From the NCBI GenBank assembly GCA_019244185.1, contig JAFATB010000020.1, forward strand, positions 83,261 through 147,260: a stretch of 64,000 bases of DNA. The letters run 5' to 3'. The notes below the pieces were generated by a model. It was not told the DNA's origin. It ran no database searches and saw only the letters and a list, made by a program, of their open reading frames with translations. The DNA comes from Acidobacteriota bacterium (GTDB taxonomy: Bacteria; Acidobacteriota; Thermoanaerobaculia; Gp7-AA8). Positions 1 to 9,581 of the stretch are shown here, in pieces. Every line of letters starts with the position of its first letter. The stretch's first letter is position 1. The translations under genes and the position numbers were made by a program.

Positions 1-1791
<1,791 letters not shown>

Positions 1792-1798
1792 CTCTCGC

Positions 1799-1960
1799 GT
1801 GGACGAGCACACCGAACCGACGACGCAAACGGAGCGGGAGGAAGAAACGCCTCCCGCTCCGGCTGTTTCTCCCGCGCCGGCCCCTTCCCCTGCCCCGCGC
1901 TGGCGCGCCGCCGAAGAGCCGACCTGCTGCGGTTCCGGCTGTCTGGACTGCCCGTTCTGA
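1799..1960 (+). CDS. Small Cys-rich oxidoreductase-like domain protein
   Basis: A 53-residue ORF from a GTG 7 nt after the ftsH stop, so probably translated with ftsH. The N-terminal two thirds is acidic and Pro/Ala-rich. The C-terminus is EEPTCCGSGCLDCPF, which matches the CCGSGC-x-x-C signature of the 'oxidoreductase-like' N-terminal family (PF09791 type) seen in short bacterial proteins. The four cysteines could bind a metal or be redox-active; the function is unknown. It is shorter than most homologues, which continue for 20-30 residues after the motif. The start codon is a choice by context; an in-frame ATG at 1757 lies inside ftsH. Confidence 0.6.
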   Translation: MDEHTEPTTQTEREEETPPAPAVSPAPAPSPAPRWRAAEEPTCCGSGCLDCPF

Positions 1961-2007
1961 GGAGTTCCGCAGGTAGGGATTGGCCGATCTGACGCCTCTC
2001 CTTATCG

Positions 2008-2754
2008 ATGGCAATCCTCGGCGCCGACACCCTCGCGAACGTCACGAACGATCTCGTCGGACAGGTGCGCGACCGCTACGGCGCCGCGCCGCAGTTCTGG
2101 GGGCGCTACTTCAAGCAGCCCGGCTTCGCGCAGGACTACCAGCCCGCAATCGAGAGTCCGGTCTTCGCGGCGAACGGTCTGCGCCTCCTGCCGATCGCGC
2201 GGCAGACGGGGCGCGTCGGCGGCAGCGCGAGCGACGGCGCGCAGGATGCGGTCGCGAACATCGACGCGTTCACGACCTCGCTCGGCCCCGACTTTCTCGC
2301 GAAGGTCGGCGGCGAGGCGCTGATGTTTCTCGACGTCGAAGGCACGAGCGCGCAGAACCCGAATCTCTCGCTCGACTACTGGATCGGCTGGTCGTCCGCG
2401 CTCGTCGCGCACAGCCGCCGCACCATCGGCGGCGGCTTCACGATGATTCCCGGCGTTTACTGCCGCCAGAACCAGGCGCCGACGTGGACCGCCATCGCCA
2501 CCGCCGACACGCTCGGCTTTCCGTGCGCAGGCGCGTGGGTCTTTCGCGCGCGCAACAACGCGTGCACGAATCCGATCCCGAACTGGGACGCCGCGTTCAA
2601 CACGCCGGCGGTCGCGCTCCCCTGCCCGATCCTGCTCTGGCAGTTCGCGATCGACTGCCTCGTGCCGGACGGCATCGACTTCGACATGGTCAATCCCGAC
2701 CCGGCGGCGACGAACGCGTTGCTGACGCGACTCCTCCTGCCGATGCCGCGGTAG
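2008..2754 (+). CDS. Glycoside-hydrolase-like protein (DUF1906/GH25-like barrel)
   Basis: 248 residues, no signal peptide. The order of motifs fits the Rv2525c/DUF1906 type of glycosidase-like TIM barrel: an early GRYF, a strand ending LLPIARQTG, an acidic strand end in MFLDVEG, then GVYC, WVFRARNN and a late ILLWQF. The acidic DVEG is the likely active-site strand, as in GH25-like proteins. A role in peptidoglycan turnover is inferred from the family only. The gene precedes a membrane protein by 31 nt. An ATG preceded by a weak purine stretch was chosen; there is no strong SD. Confidence 0.55.
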   Translation: MAILGADTLANVTNDLVGQVRDRYGAAPQFWGRYFKQPGFAQDYQPAIESPVFAANGLRLLPIARQTGRVGGSASDGAQDAVANIDAFTTSLGPDFLAKVGGEALMFLDVEGTSAQNPNLSLDYWIGWSSALVAHSRRTIGGGFTMIPGVYCRQNQAPTWTAIATADTLGFPCAGAWVFRARNNACTNPIPNWDAAFNTPAVALPCPILLWQFAIDCLVPDGIDFDMVNPDPAATNALLTRLLLPMPR

Positions 2755-2760
2755 TATCAT
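2755..2760 (+). promoter_or_regulatory. -10 hexamer TATCAT before the 2786 gene
   Basis: TATCAT immediately follows the stop of the previous gene and lies 25 nt before the next ATG, which is preceded by a run of eight A residues. It suggests the membrane-protein gene has its own promoter. Confidence 0.4.
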
Positions 2761-2785
2761 TCGCCGCGTCCGCTTCCCAAAAAAA

Positions 2786-3937
2786 ATGAAAGCCGTACTC
2801 GCCGCTCTCGCGTCACTGCTGTTCCTCGCCTCGTGCGCGCACGAGAGCCAGTGGGATCAGGTCTCCGTCGCGCACAAGCGCATTCACCTCGCGCCGTGCG
2901 GCGCGACGCCCGCGGTCGCCGGCGTCGCGGGCGTGAACGCCGATCCGACCGAGGTGTATCTCGGCGACTGGCTCGTCGTCGGCGTCTGCCAGCTCGACGC
3001 GCTCGAGAAAACCGCGAACGCGGAACAGCAGCCGATCACGCTCTTCATCAACGGCATCGACAGCGGCAACGTGCCGGCGGGGATCGACTACGACCGCGGC
3101 ACGCTCACGTTCGTCGTCGACCGCAACGAATCGAACAAAGGGCTCTGGCAGCCGCTCCTCTACGACCCGCTGTTCGACCGCATGACCAGCATGCACATCA
3201 GCGTGGGCATCAAGGGGAACAAGCCGCTGCCGCGCGCCGAGCACGCGCAGACGATCGTGCGGCTCAACAAGCTGTATCTCGACTGGACGTCGATCGTCTG
3301 GCTGCTGCTGCTCCTCGCGATCGTCATCATCCTGGTGGTCTTCGCGCGCCGCTCGGACATGCTGCGCGAGGCGCCGTCCGCCGCGGGCATCCGCGCGCCG
3401 TTCAGCCTCGGCCGCTCGCAGATGGCGTGGTGGTTCTTCCTCATCGTCTTCGGCTACATCTTCATCTGGCTCATCACCGGCGATCGCGATTCGATCCCGC
3501 CGTCGCTCCTCGGCCTCATGGGCATCAGCGCCGCGACGGGCCTCGCCGCGTACGCCGTCGGCACGCGCAACGATCGCCGCGAGGCGCAGCGCAAACGCCT
3601 CGACGACGAGATCGCCGTCGTCGATCAGGCGCTCACCGACCCGGCAGCGAATCGCACCGAGCTCGAGGCCATGCGCGCGAAGCTCGTCACGCAACGCGCG
3701 AACCTGCCGCCGTTCCCCGCGTCCGCCGGCTGGTGGCACGACCTCGTGCGCGACGAGCGCGGCGTCTTCGCCCTCGACCGCTTTCAGATGGTCGTCTGGA
3801 CGGTCATCCTCGGCGGGCTCTTTCTCACGTCGGTGATCTGGGAGCTCACCATGCCGGAGTTCAGCGCCACGATGCTGGCGCTCGTCGGCATCAGCTCGGG
3901 CACCTACATCGGCTTCAAGTTGCCGCCGCCGAAGTGA
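2786..3937 (+). CDS. Lipobox-bearing polytopic membrane protein, unknown function
   Basis: 383 residues. The N-terminus is a lipoprotein-type signal (LLFLASC lipobox, Cys17), followed by about 140 residues predicted outside the membrane. Then come a transmembrane helix (WLLLLLAIVIILVVFA), a second pair around residues 210-255, a charged coiled stretch rich in Arg/Glu/Asp (about 260-305), and two further helices near the C-terminus. I do not recognise a family. The charged middle segment may be cytoplasmic. The combination of a lipobox and several later helices is unusual. Confidence 0.75.
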   Translation: MKAVLAALASLLFLASCAHESQWDQVSVAHKRIHLAPCGATPAVAGVAGVNADPTEVYLGDWLVVGVCQLDALEKTANAEQQPITLFINGIDSGNVPAGIDYDRGTLTFVVDRNESNKGLWQPLLYDPLFDRMTSMHISVGIKGNKPLPRAEHAQTIVRLNKLYLDWTSIVWLLLLLAIVIILVVFARRSDMLREAPSAAGIRAPFSLGRSQMAWWFFLIVFGYIFIWLITGDRDSIPPSLLGLMGISAATGLAAYAVGTRNDRREAQRKRLDDEIAVVDQALTDPAANRTELEAMRAKLVTQRANLPPFPASAGWWHDLVRDERGVFALDRFQMVVWTVILGGLFLTSVIWELTMPEFSATMLALVGISSGTYIGFKLPPPK

Positions 3938-4295
3938 GCGCCTTCACGAGCTTCTTCGGCGCGATGGCGCGGAAGCTCTCGTCGATCCACGCTTTCATGA
4001 GGTCCATCGGCACGTCGTTCACTTTCGAGAAGCGCGCGCTGACCCAGCCGTGCTTGCCCATGCCGTAGCCGGTCGGCTCGGCGAACGGCAGATCGACGGC
4101 GATGTCGCGCGACTGCGGCAGCTTCACGGAGAGCGAGAGCTCGCCGGGACTCGAGGAGCCGCCGAGGAACACGAAGACTTTTTCTTTGACCTTGATGGCG
4201 CGATGGCCCCACGGATGGTCCTCGCGCGTCTCGGGGAACGTCAGCGCGTAATCGCGCAGCTCCAGCTCCAGCGACTCCAGCGTCTTCTTCGCCAT
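3915..4295 (-). CDS. MmcQ/YjbR-family DNA-binding-like protein
   Basis: About 126 residues from the ATG at 4295; a longer reading from 4325 overlaps the divergent gene and is unlikely. The sequence has the YjbR pattern: ALTFPETREDHPWG near the N-terminus, a central FVFLGG strand, then GWVSARF and a C-terminal helix with WIDESFRAIAPKK. The family has a CyaY-like fold and a proposed DNA-binding role; its function is not firmly known. The 3' end overlaps the 2786 gene tail by 23 nt. It is divergent from asparaginase with 22 nt between starts. Confidence 0.82.
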   Translation of the reverse strand: MAKKTLESLELELRDYALTFPETREDHPWGHRAIKVKEKVFVFLGGSSSPGELSLSVKLPQSRDIAVDLPFAEPTGYGMGKHGWVSARFSKVNDVPMDLMKAWIDESFRAIAPKKLVKALTSAAAT

Positions 4296-4303
4296 GATGC
4301 GGC

Positions 4304-4309
4304 TATCAT
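4304..4309 (+). promoter_or_regulatory. -10 hexamer TATCAT, leaderless-type, for asparaginase
   Basis: TATCAT lies 8 nt before the ATG at 4318 and there is no Shine-Dalgarno between them, so transcription would begin at or next to the start codon. Confidence 0.55.
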
Positions 4310-4317
4310 CGCGCGCG

Positions 4318-5337
4318 ATGCGCAAACGCGTCTACATCGTCTATACGGGCGGGACGATCGGCATGCGGCGGACGAAGGACGGCTATCAGCCGGACTCCGG
4401 ATCGCTGCAGGCGCAGATGGCGGAGATGCCGGAGCTGCGGCACGCGTCGATGCCGTCGTACGACATCCACGAATACCGGCCGCTGCTCGACTCCTCGAAC
4501 ATGACGCCGCGCGAATGGATCGCCATCGCGCGCGACATCGAGGCGCAGTACGAGCGCTACGACGGCTTCGTCGTGCTGCACGGCACGGACACGATGGCGT
4601 ACACCGCGTCCGCGCTGCCGTTCCTCCTCGGCGGCCTGCGCAAGCCGGTCATCATCACCGGCTCGCAGATCCCGCTCTGCGAGATCCGCAACGACGCGCG
4701 CGAGAACCTCATCACCTCGCTCATGCTCGCGGCGAGCTACGCGATCCCGGAAGTCTGCTTGTACTTCGGCGGCAAGCTGCTGCGCGGTTGTCGCGCGACG
4801 AAGGTGAGTGCGGACGGCTTCGCCGCGTTCGACTCGCCGAACTTTCCTCCGCTCGGCACCGTCGGCATCGACATCGACGTCAACTGGGATCTCGTGCGCA
4901 AGCCGCGCGGCGCGGCGAAGCTCGACGTGCCGGAGCTCGCGCGTCCCGTCGTCAGCGCGCTGCGCCTCTTCCCCGGCATCTCGCCCGAGCTCGTGCGCAA
5001 CGTGCTCCGTCCGCCGCTGCAGGGACTCGTGCTCGAAGCGTACGGCGTCGGCAACGGCCCCGATCAGGACGCGGCGTTTCTCGACGTGCTCGCGGACGCC
5101 GCCGCGCGCGGCGTGGTCATCGTCGACTGCACGCAATGCCTCGAAGGCAGCGTCGACCTCGGCGAGTACGCGGCCGGCTCGGCGCTCGCGCGCGCGGGCG
5201 TCGTCAGCGGCTTCGATCTCACCGCGGAGGCGGCGCTGGCGAAGCTCTATTACCTCTTCGGGCGCGGCTACAAACCGGAGCGCGTGAAGAAGGAGATGCA
5301 GAAGGATTTACGGGGAGAACTGACGCTGCGCGCTTAG
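4318..5337 (+). CDS. ansA: Type I L-asparaginase
   Basis: Hydrolyses L-asparagine to aspartate and ammonia. 339 residues from the ATG at 4318. The first catalytic Thr is in the glycine-rich loop YTGGTIG at residues 9-15. The second signature HGTDTMAYTAS, with its Thr-Asp pair, lies near residue 86. There is no signal peptide, so it is a cytoplasmic (type I) enzyme, and the length fits. The alternative ATG at 4294 overlaps the divergent MmcQ gene and falls upstream of the -10 box, so it was rejected. Confidence 0.93.
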   Translation: MRKRVYIVYTGGTIGMRRTKDGYQPDSGSLQAQMAEMPELRHASMPSYDIHEYRPLLDSSNMTPREWIAIARDIEAQYERYDGFVVLHGTDTMAYTASALPFLLGGLRKPVIITGSQIPLCEIRNDARENLITSLMLAASYAIPEVCLYFGGKLLRGCRATKVSADGFAAFDSPNFPPLGTVGIDIDVNWDLVRKPRGAAKLDVPELARPVVSALRLFPGISPELVRNVLRPPLQGLVLEAYGVGNGPDQDAAFLDVLADAAARGVVIVDCTQCLEGSVDLGEYAAGSALARAGVVSGFDLTAEAALAKLYYLFGRGYKPERVKKEMQKDLRGELTLRA

Positions 5338-5362
5338 ACTTATCTCAGGAGGTTCCCCCCAC

Positions 5363-6277
5363 ATGGCTCGCCTGCTCTTCGACCGCGGAGCCCGCGGTGC
5401 GATCATTGCCGACATCCAGCAGCACCTCGCCGACGCCGGCCACCATTTCGACGACATCGACGGAATCTACGGACAGCAGACTGCCTCGTCCGTGCAGTCG
5501 TTCCAGCAGGCGAAGCAGATGCCGGTCACCGGTTCCATCGACACGACCACGTGGACGTCGCTCACGAACGAGCCGATCCCGTCGCTCGAACAGCGCTGCC
5601 TCGATCTGACCTCCACGTTCGAAGGACACGGGTTCACGCTCGCGCAGGGAAACTTCGACGGCGCCGGCATCACGTGGGGGATCATCGGCTTCACGCTGCA
5701 GGCGGGCGAGATCACGCAGCTCGTCGAAGCCGCATGCGCGCAGGACGCGGCGTTCGTGCGCGACTGCTTCGGCGATCAGACCGACGCGCTCCTGGCGATG
5801 CTGAAGGAAGCGTGGCCGCAGCAGCTCGCATGGGCCGATTCCGTGAGCCTCGGCTCACAGAAGGCGACGCTCGCCGAGCCGTGGAAGAGCGGCTTCGCGA
5901 AGCTCGGCGGCGCGAAATCCGTGCAGCAGCTGCAGCTCGACCGCGTGCGCGCCGCGTACTTTCAGCCCGCGCTCAGCACCGCTGCCGATTTCGATCTCAC
6001 CACGGAGCTCGGCGTCGCACTTTGCTTTGATATCCATGTGCAGAACGGCGGCATCCACCAGGACGCCGCGAAGGAAGTGCGCGCGCAGCTGAAGGCCGGC
6101 ATGAGCGAGGAAGACATCCGCGTGCTGATCGCGAACGCCGTCGCGGACCACGCGAACGAGGCGTGGCGTGAGGACGTGCGCAACCGGAAGCTGACCATCG
6201 CGAAGGGCAACGGCGTCGTGCACGGCATCACCGCCGTGCTGCGCAACTGGGGACTGGACGAGGTCGCGGCGACATAG
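5363..6277 (+). CDS. Peptidoglycan-binding domain + GH46 chitosanase/lysozyme-like protein
   Basis: 304 residues with a strong SD (AGGAGG at 5347-5352). Residues 1-70 form a peptidoglycan-binding-1 domain (GIYGQQTASSVQSFQ). Residues 80-300 resemble the GH46 chitosanase / lysozyme fold: LTSTFEGHGFTL supplies the probable catalytic Glu, and GNFDGAGITWGIIGF is the typical second active-site segment. No signal peptide is visible, so export would need another route, or the protein acts on lysis. Neighbours do not show a prophage. Substrate (chitosan versus peptidoglycan) is not determined by the sequence. Confidence 0.75.
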   Translation: MARLLFDRGARGAIIADIQQHLADAGHHFDDIDGIYGQQTASSVQSFQQAKQMPVTGSIDTTTWTSLTNEPIPSLEQRCLDLTSTFEGHGFTLAQGNFDGAGITWGIIGFTLQAGEITQLVEAACAQDAAFVRDCFGDQTDALLAMLKEAWPQQLAWADSVSLGSQKATLAEPWKSGFAKLGGAKSVQQLQLDRVRAAYFQPALSTAADFDLTTELGVALCFDIHVQNGGIHQDAAKEVRAQLKAGMSEEDIRVLIANAVADHANEAWREDVRNRKLTIAKGNGVVHGITAVLRNWGLDEVAAT

Positions 6278-6315
6278 CGTCATCTACCGTCCGTAGAGCA
6301 TTCGACGCCGGTTGC

Positions 6316-6321
6316 TACAAT
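6316..6321 (+). promoter_or_regulatory. -10 hexamer TACAAT, leaderless-type, for radA
   Basis: TACAAT is 9 nt before the GTG start at 6331, with no SD between them. Confidence 0.55.
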
Positions 6322-6330
6322 CGAACGCGC

Positions 6331-7689
6331 GTGGCCAAGAAAGCCGTCATCTACTCCTGCACCGAATGCGGCGCTCAGGCCACGAAGTGGCTGGGGCGCT
6401 GTCCCGACTGTAACGCGTGGAACTCGTACGCGCAGGAAGACGTCGCGCCGAATGCTCCCGCGCAGCCGACGGCGCTCAGCGCCGGCTCGGCGCCGCAGCC
6501 GATCGGCGCGATCGACGCCGACGTCGCGCCGCGCGTCACGACGCGCATGCCGAGTCTCGACCGCGTTCTCGGCGGCGGCCTCGTCATCGGCGCGGTGACG
6601 CTCGTCGGCGGCGAGCCGGGTATCGGCAAATCCACGCTCCTCCTGCAGGTCGCCGAACAGCTCGCGCGCAACGGCCCCGTGCTCTACGTCTCCGGCGAAG
6701 AATCGCCGCGGCAGATCGCCATGCGCGCGCGGCGGCTCGGCACGACGAACGACGCCATTCGCCTCTTCACGGAAACGTCGGTCGAGCGCATTCTGGCCGA
6801 GGTCGAGAAACTGCAGCCGGTGGCACTGATCGTCGATTCGATTCAGACCGTGCACACGACCTCGAACCAATCGATGCCCGGCTCCATCGGCCAGGTGCGC
6901 GACTCCGCGGGCGTGCTGATGGCGGCGGCGAAGCGCCTCTCGCTGCCTGTATTTTTAATCGGCCACATCACGAAAGAAGGGACGATCGCCGGACCGAAGA
7001 CGCTCGAGCACATCGTCGACACGGTGCTCTACTTCGAAGGCGAGAAGTTTCAGAACTACCGCGTCGTGCGCGCGTACAAGAACCGCTTCGGCCCGGTGAA
7101 CGAGGTCGCGCTGTTCGAGATGCACGACGACGGGTTGGAAGAAGTTGCGAACCCGTCCGCCGCGCTGCTCTCGCAACGCAGTCAGTCGCCCGGCTCGGCG
7201 ATTCTCGTCGCCGTCGAAGGCACGCGTCCGCTGCTGCTCGAAGTGCAGGCGCTCGTTTCGCCGACGCACTTTCCGTCGCCGCGCCGCATGGCCATGGGCA
7301 TCGACGCGAACCGCGTCTCGCTGCTGCTCGCGGTGCTCGAGCGCAAGTCCGCGGGGACGTTCGTGCAGCACGACATCTACATCAATGTCGCCGGCGGCCT
7401 CACCATCGACGAACCGGCGCTCGACCTCGGCGTGGTCGCAGCCGTGCTCTCGTCGCAGCGCAACGTGCCGGTCGCGCACGATGTCGCACTCTTCGGCGAA
7501 GTCGGTCTCCTCGGCGAAATCCGCAGCGTCTCGCAGCCCGATCTTCGCGCGCGCGAAGCCGCGGCCCTCGGCTTCCGCCGCGTCATCGTGCCGCAGTCGA
7601 ATGCGACCGAGATTCGCGCCGACATCGAGACGCTGGCCGTGCGGCGCGTCGAAGACGTGGTCGGGCTGCTCTTCCCCGCCGCTCGCTGA
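6331..7689 (+). CDS. radA: DNA repair protein RadA
   Basis: RecA-like ATPase that helps process recombination intermediates. 452 residues, GTG start. N-terminal zinc finger has Cys10, Cys13, Cys24 and Cys27. Walker A GEPGIGKST is near residues 94-102. The RadA-specific KNRFG motif follows near residue 250. The C-terminal third is the Lon-protease-like domain with the expected GLTIDEPALDLG region. Complete and of normal length. Confidence 0.97.
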   Translation: MAKKAVIYSCTECGAQATKWLGRCPDCNAWNSYAQEDVAPNAPAQPTALSAGSAPQPIGAIDADVAPRVTTRMPSLDRVLGGGLVIGAVTLVGGEPGIGKSTLLLQVAEQLARNGPVLYVSGEESPRQIAMRARRLGTTNDAIRLFTETSVERILAEVEKLQPVALIVDSIQTVHTTSNQSMPGSIGQVRDSAGVLMAAAKRLSLPVFLIGHITKEGTIAGPKTLEHIVDTVLYFEGEKFQNYRVVRAYKNRFGPVNEVALFEMHDDGLEEVANPSAALLSQRSQSPGSAILVAVEGTRPLLLEVQALVSPTHFPSPRRMAMGIDANRVSLLLAVLERKSAGTFVQHDIYINVAGGLTIDEPALDLGVVAAVLSSQRNVPVAHDVALFGEVGLLGEIRSVSQPDLRAREAAALGFRRVIVPQSNATEIRADIETLAVRRVEDVVGLLFPAAR

Positions 7690-7750
7690 ATGTCCCTTTA
7701 CAAAGGCGGACTTCCGCCCCTACACTCCCGCCTGTCGTTCCCTGGAGCCA

Positions 7751-8506
7751 ATGGAAGCCACAATTGCACGGTCGCGGTGGGTGGGCAGAGTTGCAGCGCT
7801 GCTCGTTCTACTCGTCTTCTTCGCGGCCTGCGCCACGCAGACCATCGTCGCCACCGCGCCTCCGCCGCCATCCGATGATGACGACTTCTCCGAGCTCATC
7901 GCCCAGCTGCGCACGGACCTGAACCGCCAGAACGGCCGCGTCGTCGCGAAGCAGCCGGCGCTCACGACGGCAGTCGACACGAAGCGGGAACGCGACAAGG
8001 AGTTCGCCGCGCGCGCGAAAGCGCTCTTCTCCGGCCTCGACGGCAGCACGCTCGAGATGCCGGTCGTCGGCGTGCACACCTACGACCTCAGCGACAGCTG
8101 GGGCGATCCGCGCGATGGCGGCGTGCGCAAGCACAAAGGCATCGACATCTTCGCGCCGAAAGGCACGCCTCTCGTCGCCGTCACCGACGGCATCGTCACC
8201 TACATCGGCGAGCAGCCGAAAGGCGGACGCTGCCTCTGGCTGTCGACCGAGAGCGGCACGTCGTTCTACTACGCCCACCTCGATCGCTGGGCCTCGGGAC
8301 TCTACGAGGGACTCGAAGTCCGCGCCGGCGATCTCCTCGGATACGTCGGCAACACCGGCAACGCGAAGTACACGCCGTCGCACCTCCACTTCGCCGTCAA
8401 CACGAACGACGAGATGGTGAACCCGTATCCGTATCTGACGAAGGCGACGTACGTCCGCAGCGCGCGCGTTGTGTTCGAATCCGCCGGCGCCCTCGGCACG
8501 CGCTGA
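7751..8506 (+). CDS. M23-family peptidoglycan endopeptidase lipoprotein
   Basis: 251 residues. The N-terminus has a signal with lipobox FFAAC, then a low-complexity linker. The M23 domain occupies about residues 105-240. It has the HKGIDIFAPKG zinc-ligand motif (His, Asp), a YYAHLDR segment, and the catalytic HLHF near the C-terminus. All metal and catalytic positions typical of LytM/M23 enzymes are present. It probably cleaves peptide crosslinks at the outer or inner membrane surface. Start: ATG at 7751 preceded by GGAG; a TACACT hexamer lies about 30 nt upstream. Confidence 0.92.
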   Translation: MEATIARSRWVGRVAALLVLLVFFAACATQTIVATAPPPPSDDDDFSELIAQLRTDLNRQNGRVVAKQPALTTAVDTKRERDKEFAARAKALFSGLDGSTLEMPVVGVHTYDLSDSWGDPRDGGVRKHKGIDIFAPKGTPLVAVTDGIVTYIGEQPKGGRCLWLSTESGTSFYYAHLDRWASGLYEGLEVRAGDLLGYVGNTGNAKYTPSHLHFAVNTNDEMVNPYPYLTKATYVRSARVVFESAGALGTR

Positions 8507-8613
8507 GTCACGCGCAGCGCCCGTTCACGCCCAACCCCTGAAGAAGCCTGGGGCAACCAGCGCAGCCGGTCGGACCGGCCGGCTGGCATGCGCGTTGGAA
8601 GCGTTCGCTTTCC
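8507..8613 (+). other. Upstream region of PilZ gene with hairpins and a sigma-54-like element
   Basis: The 107-nt gap is rich in self-complementary stretches (CCCC...GGGG, AGCCGG...CCGGCT, CCAAC...GTTGG). It also contains TGGCAT-N5-TTGG at 8584-8598, 15 nt before the ATG. This has the spacing of a -24/-12 promoter but lacks the invariant C of the -12 GC. It could be a weak sigma-54 promoter or a structured leader; neither is certain. Confidence 0.3.
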
Positions 8614-9573
8614 ATGCTCCTGCCCAACGACGCTTCCCTTCGCCGCGACGAGCTCCCGCAACTCCTCAACCTTCATCCGCGGGTGCTCGACGCGCTGATC
8701 GCGTCCGGAAGCGTGCAGGTGCAGCGCACCGACGGCGTCGAGCGCATCGCCGCCGCACAACTCGAACAACTCTTCCGCGACTCGCTGTTGCGTCTCTACT
8801 TCGCGCAGGCGCACAACGCCGCCATCGCGCCGCAAGCGCAGCCGCAGACATCCACCGAAGTGCAGCAGAAGGACGACGGCGCTTCCGACATCCTGCGCAC
8901 CGGCGACGAGCACGAGCTGCCCGCAACGCCGCGCGCCGATCTGCGCGCGGGCGAGCGTTACGTGCCGCGCCGCCAGCTCAGCGGCACGTTCCGCGACGTG
9001 AAGATGTTCGTGCTCCAGCTCTCGACCACGGGACTGCGCATCCGCCACGAGGAGCCGCTGCGTCCCGGCGACGAGGCGCGGCTCAGCTTCGGTCTCGTCA
9101 CGCCGCCGCAGGTCGTGCTGTTGCGCGCGAGCGTCGTCTGGACCAGCATCGCCCAGCGCGGCGACGGACCGTCGTACTACGTCAGCGGACTGCACGTGAC
9201 GGCGAATGCCGATCGTCTCGCGAACGCGCTGGCATTGCTCAATCACAACCGCGAGCTGCAGCGCGCGCAGAACGAGGCCAAGCGCCGCGGCGGTGCGCTG
9301 CCCGGCCCCGTGCTCGGTCTCTCCGACGACGACGTCGTCGCGATCATCCGCGCCGCGCGCAAACTCGCCACCGATCCGACGGAAGCGACGCGCTGGTACA
9401 CGCGCGCGCGCTTCGCGTATGCCGAGGAGGACGTGCGCAAGGTCGCGCCGCGCGGCGCGCGCGAACGCGAGGAAGTCCTCGGCGTGTGGGAGTACCTGCA
9501 GCGCCGCATCGACATCCCGAAAGTCGCGGGCGTGATGCAGTGGATCCGCAGCTCGCAGGCCGCGGCCGTCTGA
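8614..9573 (+). CDS. PilZ-domain protein
   Basis: 319 residues. Residues 1-65 look like a small helical DNA-binding or adaptor domain (RRDELPQLLNLHPRVLDALIASG). Residues about 110-210 form a PilZ-like beta domain with RRQLSGTF, STTGLRI and LRPGDEARLSF. The canonical RxxxR / DxSxxG c-di-GMP residues are only partly kept (the second motif reads LSTTG), so nucleotide binding is uncertain. The C-terminal 100 residues are helical and charged. Probably couples c-di-GMP or a partner to a local process. The GGDEF-EAL protein at 54-56 kb would be a candidate signal source. Confidence 0.7.
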   Translation: MLLPNDASLRRDELPQLLNLHPRVLDALIASGSVQVQRTDGVERIAAAQLEQLFRDSLLRLYFAQAHNAAIAPQAQPQTSTEVQQKDDGASDILRTGDEHELPATPRADLRAGERYVPRRQLSGTFRDVKMFVLQLSTTGLRIRHEEPLRPGDEARLSFGLVTPPQVVLLRASVVWTSIAQRGDGPSYYVSGLHVTANADRLANALALLNHNRELQRAQNEAKRRGGALPGPVLGLSDDDVVAIIRAARKLATDPTEATRWYTRARFAYAEEDVRKVAPRGAREREEVLGVWEYLQRRIDIPKVAGVMQWIRSSQAAAV

Positions 9574-9581
9574 GCTTCGCG

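Noticed and set aside
8526..8598. Class I c-di-GMP riboswitch before the PilZ gene
   Set aside because: Hairpins and a CAGCC segment recall the GEMM fold, but the conserved junction sequence and the tetraloop receptor are not present.
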